64,000 nt of DNA from an uncultured Thermomicrobiaceae bacterium (GCA_938082375.1 CALKCJ010000044.1:1-64000), one strand, 5' to 3'; counted from the stretch's first letter, positions 10,110 to 21,655 are shown. Numbers and translations: made by a program. The notes: generated from the letters alone by a model not told the origin.

Positions 10110-11322
10110 TGGACCCCTCGGTGCTCGACAGCCGCGCGCGGACGAGCCTCGCCACCCGGTCGACGATAATCTCAGCCAACACGGTCTTAGGCAGCCGCGG
10201 CAGCGCCTCTGGCTCCCGATCGGGAGCCAGGAGATAGGCCTGCGATTCCTCGCTGCCCATCGCCTCTCGCGCGTCGTTCGCCACCAGCAGGTCGAGGCGC
10301 TTGGCCTCCAGCTTGGCCCGCGCGTGTTCGAGCAGCCGCTCGGTCTCGGCCGCGAAGCCAACCTTGATGAGCCCTGGCCGCTGTACGCTGGCCAGGATGT
10401 CACGCGTCCGCTCGAGCGGCAGGCTGAGCTGTTCCTCCGTCTTCTTGACCTTCTCCGGCGCGACCCGACTTGGCCGGTAGTCCGCCACAGCCGCGGACAT
10501 GATCAGCGCATCAGCGGTGTCCACGGCCGCCCGTACGGCCTGCGCCATCTCAGCAGCCGTCTGCACGCGGATCACCTCGACTTCGAACGGTGGGCGCAGT
10601 TCGGTCGGGCCGCTGATCAGGGTGACCCGGGCACCGGCATCGCGCGCCGCTTCGGCCAGCGCATAGCCCATGCGCCCGCTGGAGTGGTTGCTGACAAAGC
10701 GGATCGGGTCGATCGGCTCGCGGGTCGGCCCGGCGGTCACGACCACGTGGGTGCCAGCAAGTGGGCCGTGTCTCCCCAAGGTGGCCCGAATGACTGCCAG
10801 CAGGCAATCCGGTTCGACCAGGCGCCCCTCACCGACCATCCCGGAGGCGAGCGGCCCCGACTCGGGGCCAACGATCACCGCACCACGCTCGCGCAGGACG
10901 CGGAGGTTCGCCAAGGTGGCCGGGTGGTGGTACATGTGGTGATCCATCGCCGGAGCGATGACCAGCGGTGCCGGGCAGGCCAGCGCCGTCACCGTCAGCA
11001 GGTCGTCGGCCAGCCCGTGTGCCAGCTTGGCAATCACGTTGGCTGTCGCTGGCGCGACCACCATGAGGTCGGCCTCGGCGCCCAGCGTCACGTGTCCGGC
11101 CGAGCGGACGTCCCAGGCCTCGAAGACTGTGGTGTGTACCGGGCGACGGGTCAATGTCTGGAAGGTGAGTGGGGTCACGAACTGGAGCGCGGCCTCAGTC
11201 AGCACGACGTCCACCAGTGCCCCACCCTGTGTGAGCACGCGTGCCAGCTCGATGCACTTGTAGGCCGCGATCCCGCCAGAAATCCCCAGCACAATGCGCC
11301 GGTCGCGCAGTACCTTGACCAT
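10075..11322 (-). CDS. coaBC: bifunctional phosphopantothenoylcysteine decarboxylase / phosphopantothenate-cysteine ligase
   Basis: RRIVLGISGGIAAYKCIELAR, APAMDHHMYHHPATLANL, VVTAGPTREPIDPIRFVSNHSSGRMGYALAEAA. Confidence 0.93.
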   Translation of the reverse strand: MVKVLRDRRIVLGISGGIAAYKCIELARVLTQGGALVDVVLTEAALQFVTPLTFQTLTRRPVHTTVFEAWDVRSAGHVTLGAEADLMVVAPATANVIAKLAHGLADDLLTVTALACPAPLVIAPAMDHHMYHHPATLANLRVLRERGAVIVGPESGPLASGMVGEGRLVEPDCLLAVIRATLGRHGPLAGTHVVVTAGPTREPIDPIRFVSNHSSGRMGYALAEAARDAGARVTLISGPTELRPPFEVEVIRVQTAAEMAQAVRAAVDTADALIMSAAVADYRPSRVAPEKVKKTEEQLSLPLERTRDILASVQRPGLIKVGFAAETERLLEHARAKLEAKRLDLLVANDAREAMGSEESQAYLLAPDREPEALPRLPKTVLAEIIVDRVARLVRARLSSTEGSNGTAPATPPAG

Positions 11323-11327
11323 CGCCT

Positions 11328-11975
11328 CTACCGGGAGACGAGCGGCTGCGCCCGACCCTCGCGCGCCAGCCGGTCGAAACGCTCCTCCAGCACGCCTCGG
11401 ATCTCGGCGAAGCCCTGCTCTAGCCGCGGAAAGACAACCCAGACCGTGGCGAGTGCGAAGAGTGCTCCGGTAACGACACGGAGTTCCCAGGTACTCTCGC
11501 GCAAGCCAAACAGCTGGGTAAAGCCATCGATCGCCATCGGCAGGGCCAGCACCGCAGCCCAGCGTAAGTGAAGCGGCCTCACACGATGGCGAACGAGCCC
11601 ATACAGCAGCCCGAGCGCGAGCACTCCGCTGTAGATCGCGAGATCGCGCTGACAATAGGCTACCTGATAGCCGAAGAGGAAAAAGCTGCGCTCCGGCATC
11701 TGGTGGCAGACGAGGCTGAAGAGGCGGTAAATGATCCCAGCGAGCGTCTGGTGGCCGGTCGCCATCAGGAACGGCGCGAGGAGCGGAGGGATCACCATCA
11801 AGGCCCCCGCAGAGTTAGCGACCCACAGCCAGCGCCGGGCCACCCGGTAGATGAACCGGTCGACGGCCAGGATCAGGCGTGCCTCACGGCTGAGGGGAGC
11901 AGGGACAACACTGGATTGGGCATCGGATGCCACCCGGACGTCGAACGACGGCGTAACCGGTTGGTTCACAGGCAC
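11328..11975 (-). CDS. DUF2085 family membrane protein
   Basis: RLFSLVCHQMPERSFFLFGYQVAYCQRDLAIYSG...MAIDGFTQLFGLRESTWELRVVTG; start approximate (GTG). Confidence 0.75.
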   Translation of the reverse strand: MPVNQPVTPSFDVRVASDAQSSVVPAPLSREARLILAVDRFIYRVARRWLWVANSAGALMVIPPLLAPFLMATGHQTLAGIIYRLFSLVCHQMPERSFFLFGYQVAYCQRDLAIYSGVLALGLLYGLVRHRVRPLHLRWAAVLALPMAIDGFTQLFGLRESTWELRVVTGALFALATVWVVFPRLEQGFAEIRGVLEERFDRLAREGRAQPLVSR

Positions 11976-12151
11976 GCTCCCCGGGTCAGATCGCCTGATC
12001 CCGCCTTGGCAGAATAGTACCGCAAACGCTCGCGCTCGACGAGAAGCGGTGGTGAACGTGCAGCCGTCTCCGAACAGACCGACACCACGCCAGACGATGA
12101 CTCGGGCGGATCGCGTCGACGCGTGTGCGATGCTAGCAGCGGTGCACAAGA

Positions 12152-12177
12152 CGATCCTCACCGAACAATGAGGATCG
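12152..12177 (-). terminator. stem-loop downstream of narK
   Basis: CGATCCTCA / TGAGGATCG 9-bp arms, 8-nt loop, just past the narK stop; short T-rich tail on minus strand. Confidence 0.5.
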
Positions 12178-12206
12178 CGGCTCTCCCGGAGGAAGAGCGC
12201 TACGGG

Positions 12207-13565
12207 TTAACGCTGGGCTGGCGCTTCCTCACGCGTGTATTTGAGAATCCAGACGGCAGTCAGCGCGAGCAACGCGAGCACGACGAAGGTGATGAACCCG
12301 AGCGGATATCCGATCTGCCCCTCGCGTCGCACGGCGAAGCCCATGATCGGGGGGATCACAAAGCCACCCAGTGCGCCCAGCCCACCGACCCAGCCAGACG
12401 CTCCGCCAACAGCCTGGGGAACCTCTTCGGGAACCATCTTGAAGACGGCCGCATTGCAGATCCCCATGCCGATGGCCATGAGGAGTATCCCCGGAACTGC
12501 GACCTGGAAGAGATTCGTCACCGTCATCAGCACAGCGCCGTTGAGCATGATCAAGAGGGCCAGAACGGCGGTGTTCTCGCCCCCACGCCGCAATTGGTCG
12601 GACATCACGCCGCCCAGAATCCGAATGCCAGATGTCGCAATCGAATACACTGCGGTGAGGGCACCCGCTGCGATAACGGAAAGCCCGAAATAGGAGACCC
12701 AGTAAGTCGGAAGCCAGGCTGTAAGCGCGACGAATCCGCCGAATGTGGTGAAGTAGAGCAAGACGAGCGCCCAGGTTCGCCAGAGGCGAGCGGCGGTTCC
12801 CAGCCCTTCGATCAGGCCACCCGCCGGAAAGAGTTCCTGTCCACAAGCGCTCGCCCGTCGCTTGGCTTCCTCTACGGAGAGCCCCCGGCGGCGCAACTGG
12901 AAGTACCACGCGTCTCGCCCGAAGGCGAAATACCACCCGGTGCCTACAGCAAGGAGGCCGAGCCAGAGGAGATAGGTGCTCCCGAGGCCCCCTCTCGCGA
13001 GAACCGCAGGAAGTATGAGTGAGAAAACGCCAGGAGCCAGGTTGCCCACGCCCGCGTAGACCGCGAGCGCCCTTCCCTGTTCGGCACGGGGAAACCAGTA
13101 GGCGACTTGCGTCACCCCGACAGAGAACGTTGCAATGCCGCAACCGCACAATATACCGAGGGCGAGAAAGAGCGGATACAGGTCGTCTCGGAGTTCGTGT
13201 GCGGGGACGACGTTGATCACGAGCGTCAGCGCTGCCATTCCCAGGAGAGAGAGCAAGAGAAGCACCAGAAACGGCCGCCGTCCGCCGTTGGTATCGGCCC
13301 ACGCCGAAAACGGAATGCGTAAGAGCGCGCCGGAGAGCGCCGGGATCGCCACAAGGAAGCTGACCTGGAACGCGCTGAGTTCCATCGCCTCCCTGAAGGC
13401 CTGGGCAGTCGGCCCGAACAGCGCCACAGCGGCGAATCCGAAGAAGAACCCCACAGTGGCCCCGGCGAGCGCCTGTCGAGGGGATCCCGCGAGGCCCTCC
13501 GCCTGCGCGGTGAGCTGCGGCTTAGGGATGAGCGCTTGGTGCGTCGAAGGCTCCGCTGGAGTCAT
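12207..13565 (-). CDS. narK: MFS nitrate/nitrite transporter (NarK-like)
   Basis: 12-TM ORF; FKMVPEEVPQAVGGASGWVGGLGALGGFVIPP signature; directly downstream of narGHJI. Confidence 0.85.
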   Translation of the reverse strand: MTPAEPSTHQALIPKPQLTAQAEGLAGSPRQALAGATVGFFFGFAAVALFGPTAQAFREAMELSAFQVSFLVAIPALSGALLRIPFSAWADTNGGRRPFLVLLLLSLLGMAALTLVINVVPAHELRDDLYPLFLALGILCGCGIATFSVGVTQVAYWFPRAEQGRALAVYAGVGNLAPGVFSLILPAVLARGGLGSTYLLWLGLLAVGTGWYFAFGRDAWYFQLRRRGLSVEEAKRRASACGQELFPAGGLIEGLGTAARLWRTWALVLLYFTTFGGFVALTAWLPTYWVSYFGLSVIAAGALTAVYSIATSGIRILGGVMSDQLRRGGENTAVLALLIMLNGAVLMTVTNLFQVAVPGILLMAIGMGICNAAVFKMVPEEVPQAVGGASGWVGGLGALGGFVIPPIMGFAVRREGQIGYPLGFITFVVLALLALTAVWILKYTREEAPAQR

Positions 13566-13807
13566 ACCGACATCTCCACTGGCGCCCGATACGCGTCCGC
13601 ACCACGCGAGGTGACGCAATGCGAGTCCGGCTCCGCGATCCTCGGCCTGCCTGACCGCCTCCAGGCCCAGGCTCATCGCTCCTGCTAGGGCAGCCCGACT
13701 CGCCCGATGCTGGATGCCGCTCCACCCCGTCCAGGGAGGCGAGAACTCGACGCGTGCACCCATGTACCGGAGACGGAGCTCGTGTGGCCATCACGTCGCT
13801 CCAGGCG

Positions 13808-14491
13808 TCAGGAGGTCGCGCGCCGCCGCGCGTACCAGATGACGACCTGATACGGCCGCCAGAGATAGGTAATCGGAAACGCGATCAGGTGTACCAGCCG
13901 CGTAAACGGGAAAAGGGCGGTGAGGACAAAGCCCCCGAGCATGTGCAGCTTGACGATCCACGGCAGCGACGCGATGTAGCTCACCTGTGGACTGAACGTC
14001 GCCAGCGAGACGAGCCAGGGCACGGCCGTGTACATGTACCAGAGCGAACCCCACCGGTAGAAGAGCGCCACCCAGACCCCGAGGCTGACCTGCGTCATCA
14101 ACGTGACGATGAGGAGCCAGTCAAGGACCGTGGTGGTCGTCCGAATCCGTGGATTGAGCAGCCTCCGCAAGGCGAGAATCGCCAGGGCGACGACGGTCGA
14201 AATTCCCAGCGCTACGCCCAGCCCCTCGAGCGTATAGAGCCTGGTCGGGTTGGCTATGAACGCCGCCCAGGCATCTGTGAACAGCAAGGCGATAATGTGG
14301 GCAAGGAGGATAATCAGCAAGGCGTAGTGCCAGATCCCCGAGCCGAAGAAGAGCGCCCGGTTCTCGAGGAACTGTGAGGAAAAACTCGAGTAGGAGAACC
14401 GGTCGACGACGTAGCGGTAGATTCCGACGATCACGGCGAGCACTACGGCGACGTATGGGAAGACAGCGAACAGGATAATGTCGAGCGTCAT
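13808..14491 (-). CDS. narI: respiratory nitrate reductase gamma subunit
   Basis: Membrane protein with heme-binding His regions; operon position after narJ. Confidence 0.9.
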   Translation of the reverse strand: MTLDIILFAVFPYVAVVLAVIVGIYRYVVDRFSYSSFSSQFLENRALFFGSGIWHYALLIILLAHIIALLFTDAWAAFIANPTRLYTLEGLGVALGISTVVALAILALRRLLNPRIRTTTTVLDWLLIVTLMTQVSLGVWVALFYRWGSLWYMYTAVPWLVSLATFSPQVSYIASLPWIVKLHMLGGFVLTALFPFTRLVHLIAFPITYLWRPYQVVIWYARRRATS

Positions 14492-14497
14492 CGGCAG

Positions 14498-15226
14498 CTA
14501 TCCCCTCTCCTCTTCTGCTGGCGTCGTCTCACCCTGCGCCACGCCTGCCCCTCTGGCGTTCCACAAGGCGTCGAGGAGGAGCAGCGCAGCGTAGAGCAGG
14601 CACTCGTAGGCCGCGCGCCCGGAGCTTGCGGAGACCACGCTCCCGCCTTCGGTAAGGGCGAGAAGAAACCCTCCCTTCAGAATCTCCCCGTGGCTGTGTC
14701 CCTCGAGCTGGTGACTCTGATGCGCGTCTGCTGGAGCCGCCTCCGGCGACTCTCCGGCGACCTCCTCCGGGTTGCGCAGTACGCGCCGGAGCGCCGGGAT
14801 CAATGCTTCGCACACGATGACATCGGCCTCCTCGTCGTGCTCCGCGGCGAAACGGAGCAGCACCGCGAGCCGATCGGGCAGCTCCGGCGCAGCCAGCTCG
14901 AACCCTCGCTCACGGTAGCGCTCCTTTAAGGTCAGCAGGAAAAGGCTTCGGCGATACGTCTCTCCGAACAACTGGTATCCGGCGTACGGGTAGAACACCG
15001 GATTGAGATCGAAGAGCGCGCTATAGATCTCTTCGAGCCGCCCGTGCGGAGTTCGTTCAGCGAACTCCTTAAACGACCGGAAGTAGGGCACAGCAGCCGG
15101 TTCAGCGCTCTGCGCGATCCGCTCTGCTGCCTCGGCCCGCCCTGCCAAGTCGCCACGGGGGTAATCGAGCAGGTCTGCCAGCAACTCAAGCGCTTGCTGC
15201 CGCAACGTCGTCATTGTCGTCACCAC
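14498..15226 (-). CDS. narJ: nitrate reductase molybdenum cofactor assembly chaperone
   Basis: TorD/NarJ family features (LLDYPRGDLAGRAE, YVDLFDLNPVFYPYAGYQLFGETYRR-type region); operon context. Confidence 0.85.
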   Translation of the reverse strand: MVTTMTTLRQQALELLADLLDYPRGDLAGRAEAAERIAQSAEPAAVPYFRSFKEFAERTPHGRLEEIYSALFDLNPVFYPYAGYQLFGETYRRSLFLLTLKERYRERGFELAAPELPDRLAVLLRFAAEHDEEADVIVCEALIPALRRVLRNPEEVAGESPEAAPADAHQSHQLEGHSHGEILKGGFLLALTEGGSVVSASSGRAAYECLLYAALLLLDALWNARGAGVAQGETTPAEEERG

Positions 15227-16761
15227 CGTCGTGCCGGCTCCTTACGAAAACCGAAGCCGACCTCACCCTTGCGCGTCGGGTAGTTGCGTGACACCGGGTC
15301 GAGGCTCGGGAACTGCGTCTCCATCGCCTCCTCGCGGCCGAGCGGCGGCACCACGAAGCGCTCGTCGAAAGTTGGCAGCGCCGTGAGGCGGAAGATCGCT
15401 TCGGCTTCATCCGGATCAGTGTTGCCGAGCCGGAGCGCTTCCCGCACCTCCGGCTCGGGGACATCGCCGACTTTCTGCAGCCGCATGTAGATGCGCACCG
15501 CGATCAGCTTGCGATACACCTCCTTGACGATCTCCACGTTACCGGCGGTAAACAGGCGAGCGAAGTAACGCAGCGGCAAGCGCGCCTGCTCGAGGGCGCT
15601 CAGCATCGGCGCGAGCCCCTCGCTCCCGGTTTGGATAATCTCATAGGTGCCGTTATGCATCGTCGCCTGCACCGGTTGGAGCGGCGGCACATAAAACAGC
15701 ATGGGGAGCGTGCGGAACTCCGGGTGCAGTGGAAGAGCGATCTTCCAGAGCTTAAAGAACTTGTACACCGGCGAGCGCTGGGCATACGCAATCATCAGAT
15801 CCGAGATACCGTTCGCTTTCGCGCGCCGGATCACGACCGGATCGAACGGATCGAGGACGATCGAACGCTGTGCCTCGACGAGCTGCGCGTCCGGCACCGA
15901 GGCGGCTTCGACGATCCGGTCGGCGTCATAGAGAACCAGGCCAAGATACCGGATGCGTCCCACGCAGGAGTGGAAGCAGGCTGGCGGCTGGCCCGTCTCC
16001 AGCCGCGGGTAGCACAGGATACATTTCTCTGATTTCCCGGTATACCAGTTGTAGTACACCTTCTTGTACGGGCAGCCCGAGATGCACATCCGCCAGGCGC
16101 GACACTTCTCCTGGCTGATGAGCACGATGCCGTCCTCGCCGCGCTTGTAGATCGCCCCAGCGGGGCAGGCAGCGACGCACCCCGGGTTCAGGCAGTGATT
16201 GCAGATGCGCGGCAGGTAGAAGAACGTCAACCGCCCGATCTCCCGCAGCTGCCGCCGCTCTTCCTCGGAGAACCCCGTTAGGTTCGGATCGTTGTCGGCG
16301 TAGACCGGCGAACCGCCGAGGTCATCGTCCCAATTGGGGCCAGCTTCGATCGTGTCCATGTACTGGCCAGTGATCATCGAGACGGCGCGCGCAGTCGGCT
16401 GGTCGTCTCCTTCCGGGGTATCGAAGAGGTGCTGGTAATCGTACGTCCATGGCTCGAAATAGTCGTCGATACGCGGGAGATAGGGGTTGTAGAAGATGTT
16501 GCCGAGCGTCCCCCACTTTCCCTGAAGCTTCAGGCGAAGCTTCCCAGTGCGGCTATCGCGCTCCCAGCCGCCACGGTACTGCTCCTGGTCTTCCCACAGC
16601 GTGGGGTAGCCAGTTCCCGGCTTCGTTTCGACGTTGTTCCAGAACATGTACTCAGCGCCCTTGCGGTCTGTCCAGATGTTCTTGCACGCGATGGTGCACG
16701 TATGACAACCGATGCACTTATCGAGGTGGAACACCATCGAGACCTGTGCGCGGACGTCCAT
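15220..16761 (-). CDS. narH: respiratory nitrate reductase beta subunit
   Basis: VFHLDKCIGCHTCTIACKNIWTDRKGAEYMFWNNVETKPGTGYP; multiple CxxCxxC clusters. Confidence 0.95.
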   Translation of the reverse strand: MDVRAQVSMVFHLDKCIGCHTCTIACKNIWTDRKGAEYMFWNNVETKPGTGYPTLWEDQEQYRGGWERDSRTGKLRLKLQGKWGTLGNIFYNPYLPRIDDYFEPWTYDYQHLFDTPEGDDQPTARAVSMITGQYMDTIEAGPNWDDDLGGSPVYADNDPNLTGFSEEERRQLREIGRLTFFYLPRICNHCLNPGCVAACPAGAIYKRGEDGIVLISQEKCRAWRMCISGCPYKKVYYNWYTGKSEKCILCYPRLETGQPPACFHSCVGRIRYLGLVLYDADRIVEAASVPDAQLVEAQRSIVLDPFDPVVIRRAKANGISDLMIAYAQRSPVYKFFKLWKIALPLHPEFRTLPMLFYVPPLQPVQATMHNGTYEIIQTGSEGLAPMLSALEQARLPLRYFARLFTAGNVEIVKEVYRKLIAVRIYMRLQKVGDVPEPEVREALRLGNTDPDEAEAIFRLTALPTFDERFVVPPLGREEAMETQFPSLDPVSRNYPTRKGEVGFGFRKEPARRW

Positions 16762-16776
16762 CGGCTCTTCCTCTCG

Positions 16777-17325
16777 TCAGTCACGATCTGTCGACCTCGA
16801 CGCTGGTACACGCCCCTTGCCATGAGGGCGCGGTCGGGCAAGCGCTGCGGGCTCTCGGAGGCGCAGGAGGTCGTCGGGCGTGGGGTCACGCACCTCGACC
16901 ACGTCGATCTCGAATTCCAGTTCCAGGCCGGCCAGCGGATGGTTGGCGTCCAACAACACTGTCTGTCCCTCGCGGTCGATCTCGACGACGGTGAGGAATT
17001 CCCTCCAGGTTCCGTCTTCGCCGAGTGCCTCGAGGATCATGCCCTCCTCCAGCGAGCCGAGATTGGCCAGCGCCTCGAGCGGCAGGCGCTGCTGCAGCGA
17101 GCGATCGCGCTCGCCGTACGCCTCGGCTGGCGGCACCAGGGCGTGGACGTGCTCACCCACCCGCCGACCCTCGAGCGCGCGCTCCAGGCCGGGGATCAGT
17201 TGGCCCGCCCCGTGCACGTAGACGAGCGGCGGATCGCCCATCAGGGGCGAGCGGATCGACCGGGCCACCCCCCAGGCCTTCAGGACGTAGTAGATGGCGA
17301 CGACCTTGCCTGGCTCGACTACCAC
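16777..17325 (-). CDS. FKBP-type (SlyD-like) peptidyl-prolyl cis-trans isomerase
   Basis: [69 protein letters not shown]; overlaps narG stop. Confidence 0.85.
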   Translation of the reverse strand: MVVEPGKVVAIYYVLKAWGVARSIRSPLMGDPPLVYVHGAGQLIPGLERALEGRRVGEHVHALVPPAEAYGERDRSLQQRLPLEALANLGSLEEGMILEALGEDGTWREFLTVVEIDREGQTVLLDANHPLAGLELEFEIDVVEVRDPTPDDLLRLREPAALARPRPHGKGRVPASRSTDRD

Positions 17326-20300
17326 TCGAGCTTCTCCAGCTTCCGCACGACGCAGTAGGTGTCGCGCGTGCTGACACCGATCGGTCCCCAGTAGTTGAAG
17401 CCGTAGGTGAACTGCGCATAGCCACCGGCGAGTTCCACCGGGTTCAGCCGCGTGCGGGTAAGGCTGTTGTGCGCCCCAGCGCGGCGCCCGCCGCGCTCCT
17501 GCGACTTCGGGATGTAGATGGTGCGTTCCACCGCGTGATAGTAGAGGCAGGTACCGGGCTGGACACGCCGGCTGACGCAGGCACGGGTCACGACGACGCC
17601 GTTGTCGTTATAGACCTCGACCCAATCGTTGTCCTTGATCCCGATACGCTCGGCGTCCTCATCGTTGATCCAGAGTGGATCCATGCCGCGCGAGAGTGTC
17701 AGCATTCGGTGGTTGTCCTTGTATGTCGAGTGGATATTCCACTTCCCGTGCGGGGTGATGTAGTTGAGAACCAAAGACCGATCATCCACCCGGCTCCGCA
17801 GGATATCCCCTGTCTTGCGCCAGTCGAACTTCGGCTTGTACGTCGGCAGGTGCTCGCCGAAGTCGAGATACCACTGGTGGTCGAGATAGAAGGTCTGGCG
17901 CCCTGTCAGCGTGCGCCAGGGCACAAGCCGCTCGACGTTCAGGCACCAGGCCGCGTACGCCCTGTTCTCGAGCGGCAGCCCCGTCCAGCACGGGCTGACG
18001 AGTGTGCGGCGCGGCTGGCGAGTAAGGTCACCGAAGGTCATGCGCACATCTTGGACGCCCTCGGCGAGGTCGGCCAGCGGCACGCCGGTACGCTCCTCCT
18101 CGTGCCGGAAGGCCAGGTAGCTCACCTTGCCGTTCGTTTCTGGCGCAAGTTGCAGGAGCACGTTCGCCGCGTCCAAGGCGTCCTCGAGCGCCGGGTACTT
18201 CCGGCCGCCCCACGCCACGCAGCGGGTACGCCAGGGGTCAGGCGTGCCGCCCACCGGATGCTGGAGCAGCTCGTTGTAGACCTCGGCGACCGGCACGTGC
18301 ACACCGTTGCCGGAGACGCCGTCTTGCCGGATGAGCGGCCCAAGCGAAATGAAGCGCTGGTATAGGTTGACGTAGTCCCGCTCGACGACCCTCAAGTGGG
18401 GCATGGTGCGCCCGGGAACCGGCTCGCACTCTCCCTCGGCCCAGTCGCGCACGTCTGGCTGGGCGAGCTCGTCCGGCGTATCGTGCATCAGCGGCATCAT
18501 CACCAGATCGTGCACTGGCTGCGGGAAGACGGCGGGCGCGAGCTCGCTGACCTTCTGGGCGATCGATTTGAAGATGTCCCAGTCGCTACGGGTCTCCCAG
18601 ACCGGCGGCACCGCCTCACCGAGCGGGTGGACGAAGGAGTGGAGGTCAGTCGTATTGAGGTCATTCTTCTCGTACCAGAAGGCCGTCGGCAGGATGATGT
18701 CGGAGTAGAGCGCCGACGAGTCCATCCGGAAGTTGATATCGACGACGAGATCCATCTTGCCGCGCGGTGCCGGCTCACGAAACTGGACGGTTCGCACCGC
18801 GCTCTGCGCCCGTTCCGGGGCGATCGCGTTGTCGTGCGTGCCGAGGTAGTGGCGCAAGAAGAACTCGTGCCCCTTCGCGCTGGAGGCGATGGCGTTGCCG
18901 CGCCAGATGAACCAGACGCGCGGCCAGTTCTCCGGAGCGTCCGGATCCTCGGCGGCGAAGCGGAGTTGCCCGTCCCGGAGCTGCGCGACCACGCGCTGGA
19001 CGATCTCCGCCTCGTTGCGCGCGCCGGCCTCGACGGCGTTGCGCACGACCTCGAGTGGGTTGCGGTGGAACTGCGGATAGAACGGCATCCACCCCAAGCG
19101 GACTGCCTTGGCGACGGCGTCGGCTGCATGTCCCCTGGCCCAGCGGGCGTCGGGGGGCAGCGCGACATACTGGCCCAGCTCGCTGTCGTATCGCCACTGG
19201 TCACTGTGGATGTAGTGCCAGAGCGGCGACTGCTGTCGCCGGGGAGGCTTCACCCAGTCCAGCGCGAATGCCAGGCTCGTCCAGGGCGCGACCAGCGTCA
19301 ACTTCTCCTGCCCCACGTAGTGGTTCATGCCTCCGCCGTTGCGCCCGCAGCAGCCACAGAGGAGCAGGGCAGTGATGGCCGCGCGATAGATCAAGTTGTT
19401 GTGGAACCAGTGGTTGACACTGGCGCCGACGATGATCATCGACCGGCCTTGGGTCACTTCCGCGTTGTGGGCGAACTCGCGCGCCAGGCGGATCACCGTC
19501 TCGCGGCCGATACCCGTGAATTTCTCCTGCCAGGCGGGGGTAAACGGGAGATCGTCGTCGTAGCTCGCCGGATAATCACCTGGCTGGCCGCGCGAGAGGC
19601 CGAAGTTGGCCAGAAGGAGATCGAAGACCGTGGTCACCAGCACCGTACGACCTTCGAGCACGAGCTGCCGGGCGGGGACACCGCGTCGCAGCCCCTGGCC
19701 GGAGGCGAAGTCGTGAAACTGCACCGGGACGACGGCGTCGTGGCGGTCGAGGAGGCTCAAAGCCGGGTCGATCGGCGCGTCGTCGAGCCCGTCCTCCAGC
19801 TTGAGATTCCACTTGCCTTTCTCCGTCGACCAGCGGAAGCCGACCTGCCCCTTGGGCATCCGCGGCTCGCCGCTGTGCACATCCAAAACCAGCAGCTTCC
19901 AGTCGCCGTTCTCCACTGAAGCGTAGCGCTGCAGGCGGTTGGCGCGCAGGAGGCGGCCCGGACGGTACAACTCGCCGTCCGGCTCCAGCTCGACCAGGAA
20001 GGGGAGATCGGTGTACCGCTTGACGTAGTCGATGAAGTACGGCACCTGGCGGTCGACGTAGAACTCTTTGAGGATCACGTGGTTGGCCGCCATCCAGAAC
20101 GCGCCGTCCTGGCCGGCCTGGATGGGGATCCACCAGTCAGCATACTTGGCAACCTGGCTGAAGTCGGGAGCGATGACGACGAACTTGGCTCCTTCGTGAC
20201 GCGCCTCCGCGATAAAGTGGACGTCTGGCGTGCGCGTCATGTTCAGGTTGGAACCCATGGAGACGATGTACTTGCCGTTGTACCAGTCCGCGCTCTCGCA

Positions 20301-20963
20301 GACGTCCGTCTGGTCGCCCCAGACCTCCGGGAAGGCGTTCGGGAGATCGGCGTACCAGTCGTAGAAGCTCAAGTTGAACCCCCCGAAGAGCTGTAGGAAG
20401 CGCGAGCCGGCCGCGTAGGAGAGGTAGGACATGGCCGGAATGGGAGAGAAGCCGACCACGCGGTCGGGGCCCCAGCGGCGTGCCGTATGGAGACAGGCGG
20501 CGGCGATGATTTCGAGTACCTCGTCCCAGGACGCGCGGCGGAACCCTCCCTTGCCGCGCGCCTGCTGGATGCGCTGGCGCTTTTGCTCGTCCTCCATGAC
20601 CGCTGCCCAGGCGTCGACCGGATGGGCGAAGCGCGCTCGCGCCTCACGCCAGAAGTCGAGCAAGGCGCCACGCGCGTACGGGTATTTCACCCGGATCGGG
20701 CTGTAGACGTACCACGACGCAGAGATGCCACGCTGGCACCCACGTGGCTCGTAGGGGGGCAAATTCGAGCCAATGTGTGGGTAATCCGTCTGCTGCATCT
20801 CCCACGTGATGATCCCGTCCTTGACGTAGACGGCCCACGAGCACCCGCCGGTGCAGTTCACCCCGTGTGTGCTGCGCACGATGCGGTCGTGCGCCCACCG
20901 GTTGCGATAGAACTCCTCCCAGCGCCGCGCCTTCGGATTGGCCAGGTCTTGGATCCATCCCAT
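17319..20963 (-). CDS. narG: respiratory nitrate reductase alpha subunit
   Basis: [64 protein letters not shown]; 1214 aa. Confidence 0.95.
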   Translation of the reverse strand: MGWIQDLANPKARRWEEFYRNRWAHDRIVRSTHGVNCTGGCSWAVYVKDGIITWEMQQTDYPHIGSNLPPYEPRGCQRGISASWYVYSPIRVKYPYARGALLDFWREARARFAHPVDAWAAVMEDEQKRQRIQQARGKGGFRRASWDEVLEIIAAACLHTARRWGPDRVVGFSPIPAMSYLSYAAGSRFLQLFGGFNLSFYDWYADLPNAFPEVWGDQTDVCESADWYNGKYIVSMGSNLNMTRTPDVHFIAEARHEGAKFVVIAPDFSQVAKYADWWIPIQAGQDGAFWMAANHVILKEFYVDRQVPYFIDYVKRYTDLPFLVELEPDGELYRPGRLLRANRLQRYASVENGDWKLLVLDVHSGEPRMPKGQVGFRWSTEKGKWNLKLEDGLDDAPIDPALSLLDRHDAVVPVQFHDFASGQGLRRGVPARQLVLEGRTVLVTTVFDLLLANFGLSRGQPGDYPASYDDDLPFTPAWQEKFTGIGRETVIRLAREFAHNAEVTQGRSMIIVGASVNHWFHNNLIYRAAITALLLCGCCGRNGGGMNHYVGQEKLTLVAPWTSLAFALDWVKPPRRQQSPLWHYIHSDQWRYDSELGQYVALPPDARWARGHAADAVAKAVRLGWMPFYPQFHRNPLEVVRNAVEAGARNEAEIVQRVVAQLRDGQLRFAAEDPDAPENWPRVWFIWRGNAIASSAKGHEFFLRHYLGTHDNAIAPERAQSAVRTVQFREPAPRGKMDLVVDINFRMDSSALYSDIILPTAFWYEKNDLNTTDLHSFVHPLGEAVPPVWETRSDWDIFKSIAQKVSELAPAVFPQPVHDLVMMPLMHDTPDELAQPDVRDWAEGECEPVPGRTMPHLRVVERDYVNLYQRFISLGPLIRQDGVSGNGVHVPVAEVYNELLQHPVGGTPDPWRTRCVAWGGRKYPALEDALDAANVLLQLAPETNGKVSYLAFRHEEERTGVPLADLAEGVQDVRMTFGDLTRQPRRTLVSPCWTGLPLENRAYAAWCLNVERLVPWRTLTGRQTFYLDHQWYLDFGEHLPTYKPKFDWRKTGDILRSRVDDRSLVLNYITPHGKWNIHSTYKDNHRMLTLSRGMDPLWINDEDAERIGIKDNDWVEVYNDNGVVVTRACVSRRVQPGTCLYYHAVERTIYIPKSQERGGRRAGAHNSLTRTRLNPVELAGGYAQFTYGFNYWGPIGVSTRDTYCVVRKLEKLEW

Positions 20964-21004
20964 CGGTCAACTCTCCCATCCCAAAAGGAGCACGTTTCAG
21001 AGCG

Positions 21005-21655
21005 CTACTGGCTCCGTCCCGCGGTGACGGCCACAACCAGCGGGCGGCGCACCTCGCGCAGCCGGCGCCGCCAGATAACGAGCGCAAGACCCCAGAAGGC
21101 GAGCGAGCCCACCACCGCGATAGCCAGCAAGATCAGCACCACGCCGGTCGGTCGCCGTCCGATCGCCGCTTGAGTAAGAAAGGCGACGACGTCGGCGCGC
21201 TCCTGGTCAGTCAACGGATGCTGTCCCCAGACTGCCTGCATTGTCGGGCGTCCGGTAAAGTCAGTCAGAATCTGGATCACGGCTTGCTGGCCAGCCAGGG
21301 TCTGCGCAGCCAGGCCGATCGCCGTCAGGTCAGGGCCGAGCTGGCCGCCGCCCAGCGCGCCGATCCCGCCGACGCTGTGACATGCCAGGCACGGTGGCCC
21401 ACCTTTCTGGAACCGCGCTACCCCCGTGAACAGCTCCTTGCCCCGCACTGGATCACCAGGCAACAGTTGTCCGACCTGGCCGGTGGACGTCGCTTCAGGC
21501 GCTCGGCTCGCCGTAATCGCTGTCCGCGGTGCGAGAAGGAACGCAATGGCCACTGCAAGCGAAGCGAAGGTGAGAGAAACCGCCAGCATCCAGATTCCGG
21601 CGACCACGCCCCCGCGACGACATCGTGACTTCCATGAAATTGCTCGCTTCCCCAT
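21005..21655 (-). CDS. membrane-anchored cytochrome c
   Basis: Single CLACH heme motif (GGPPCLACHSVGGIGALGGGQLGPDLTAIG), N- and C-terminal TM segments; upstream of narG on same strand. Confidence 0.75.
   Translation of the reverse strand: MGKRAISWKSRCRRGGVVAGIWMLAVSLTFASLAVAIAFLLAPRTAITASRAPEATSTGQVGQLLPGDPVRGKELFTGVARFQKGGPPCLACHSVGGIGALGGGQLGPDLTAIGLAAQTLAGQQAVIQILTDFTGRPTMQAVWGQHPLTDQERADVVAFLTQAAIGRRPTGVVLILLAIAVVGSLAFWGLALVIWRRRLREVRRPLVVAVTAGRSQ

Noticed and set aside
9823-11571. Long plus-strand ORF (582 aa)
   Set aside because: Antisense shadow of coaBC and the DUF2085 gene; low-complexity Arg/Ser-rich translation with no domain-like pattern, as expected in high-GC DNA.
17025-19919. 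Long plus-strand ORFs (446 and 507 aa) opposite narG
   Set aside because: Shadow ORFs of narG; composition typical of reverse-strand reading.
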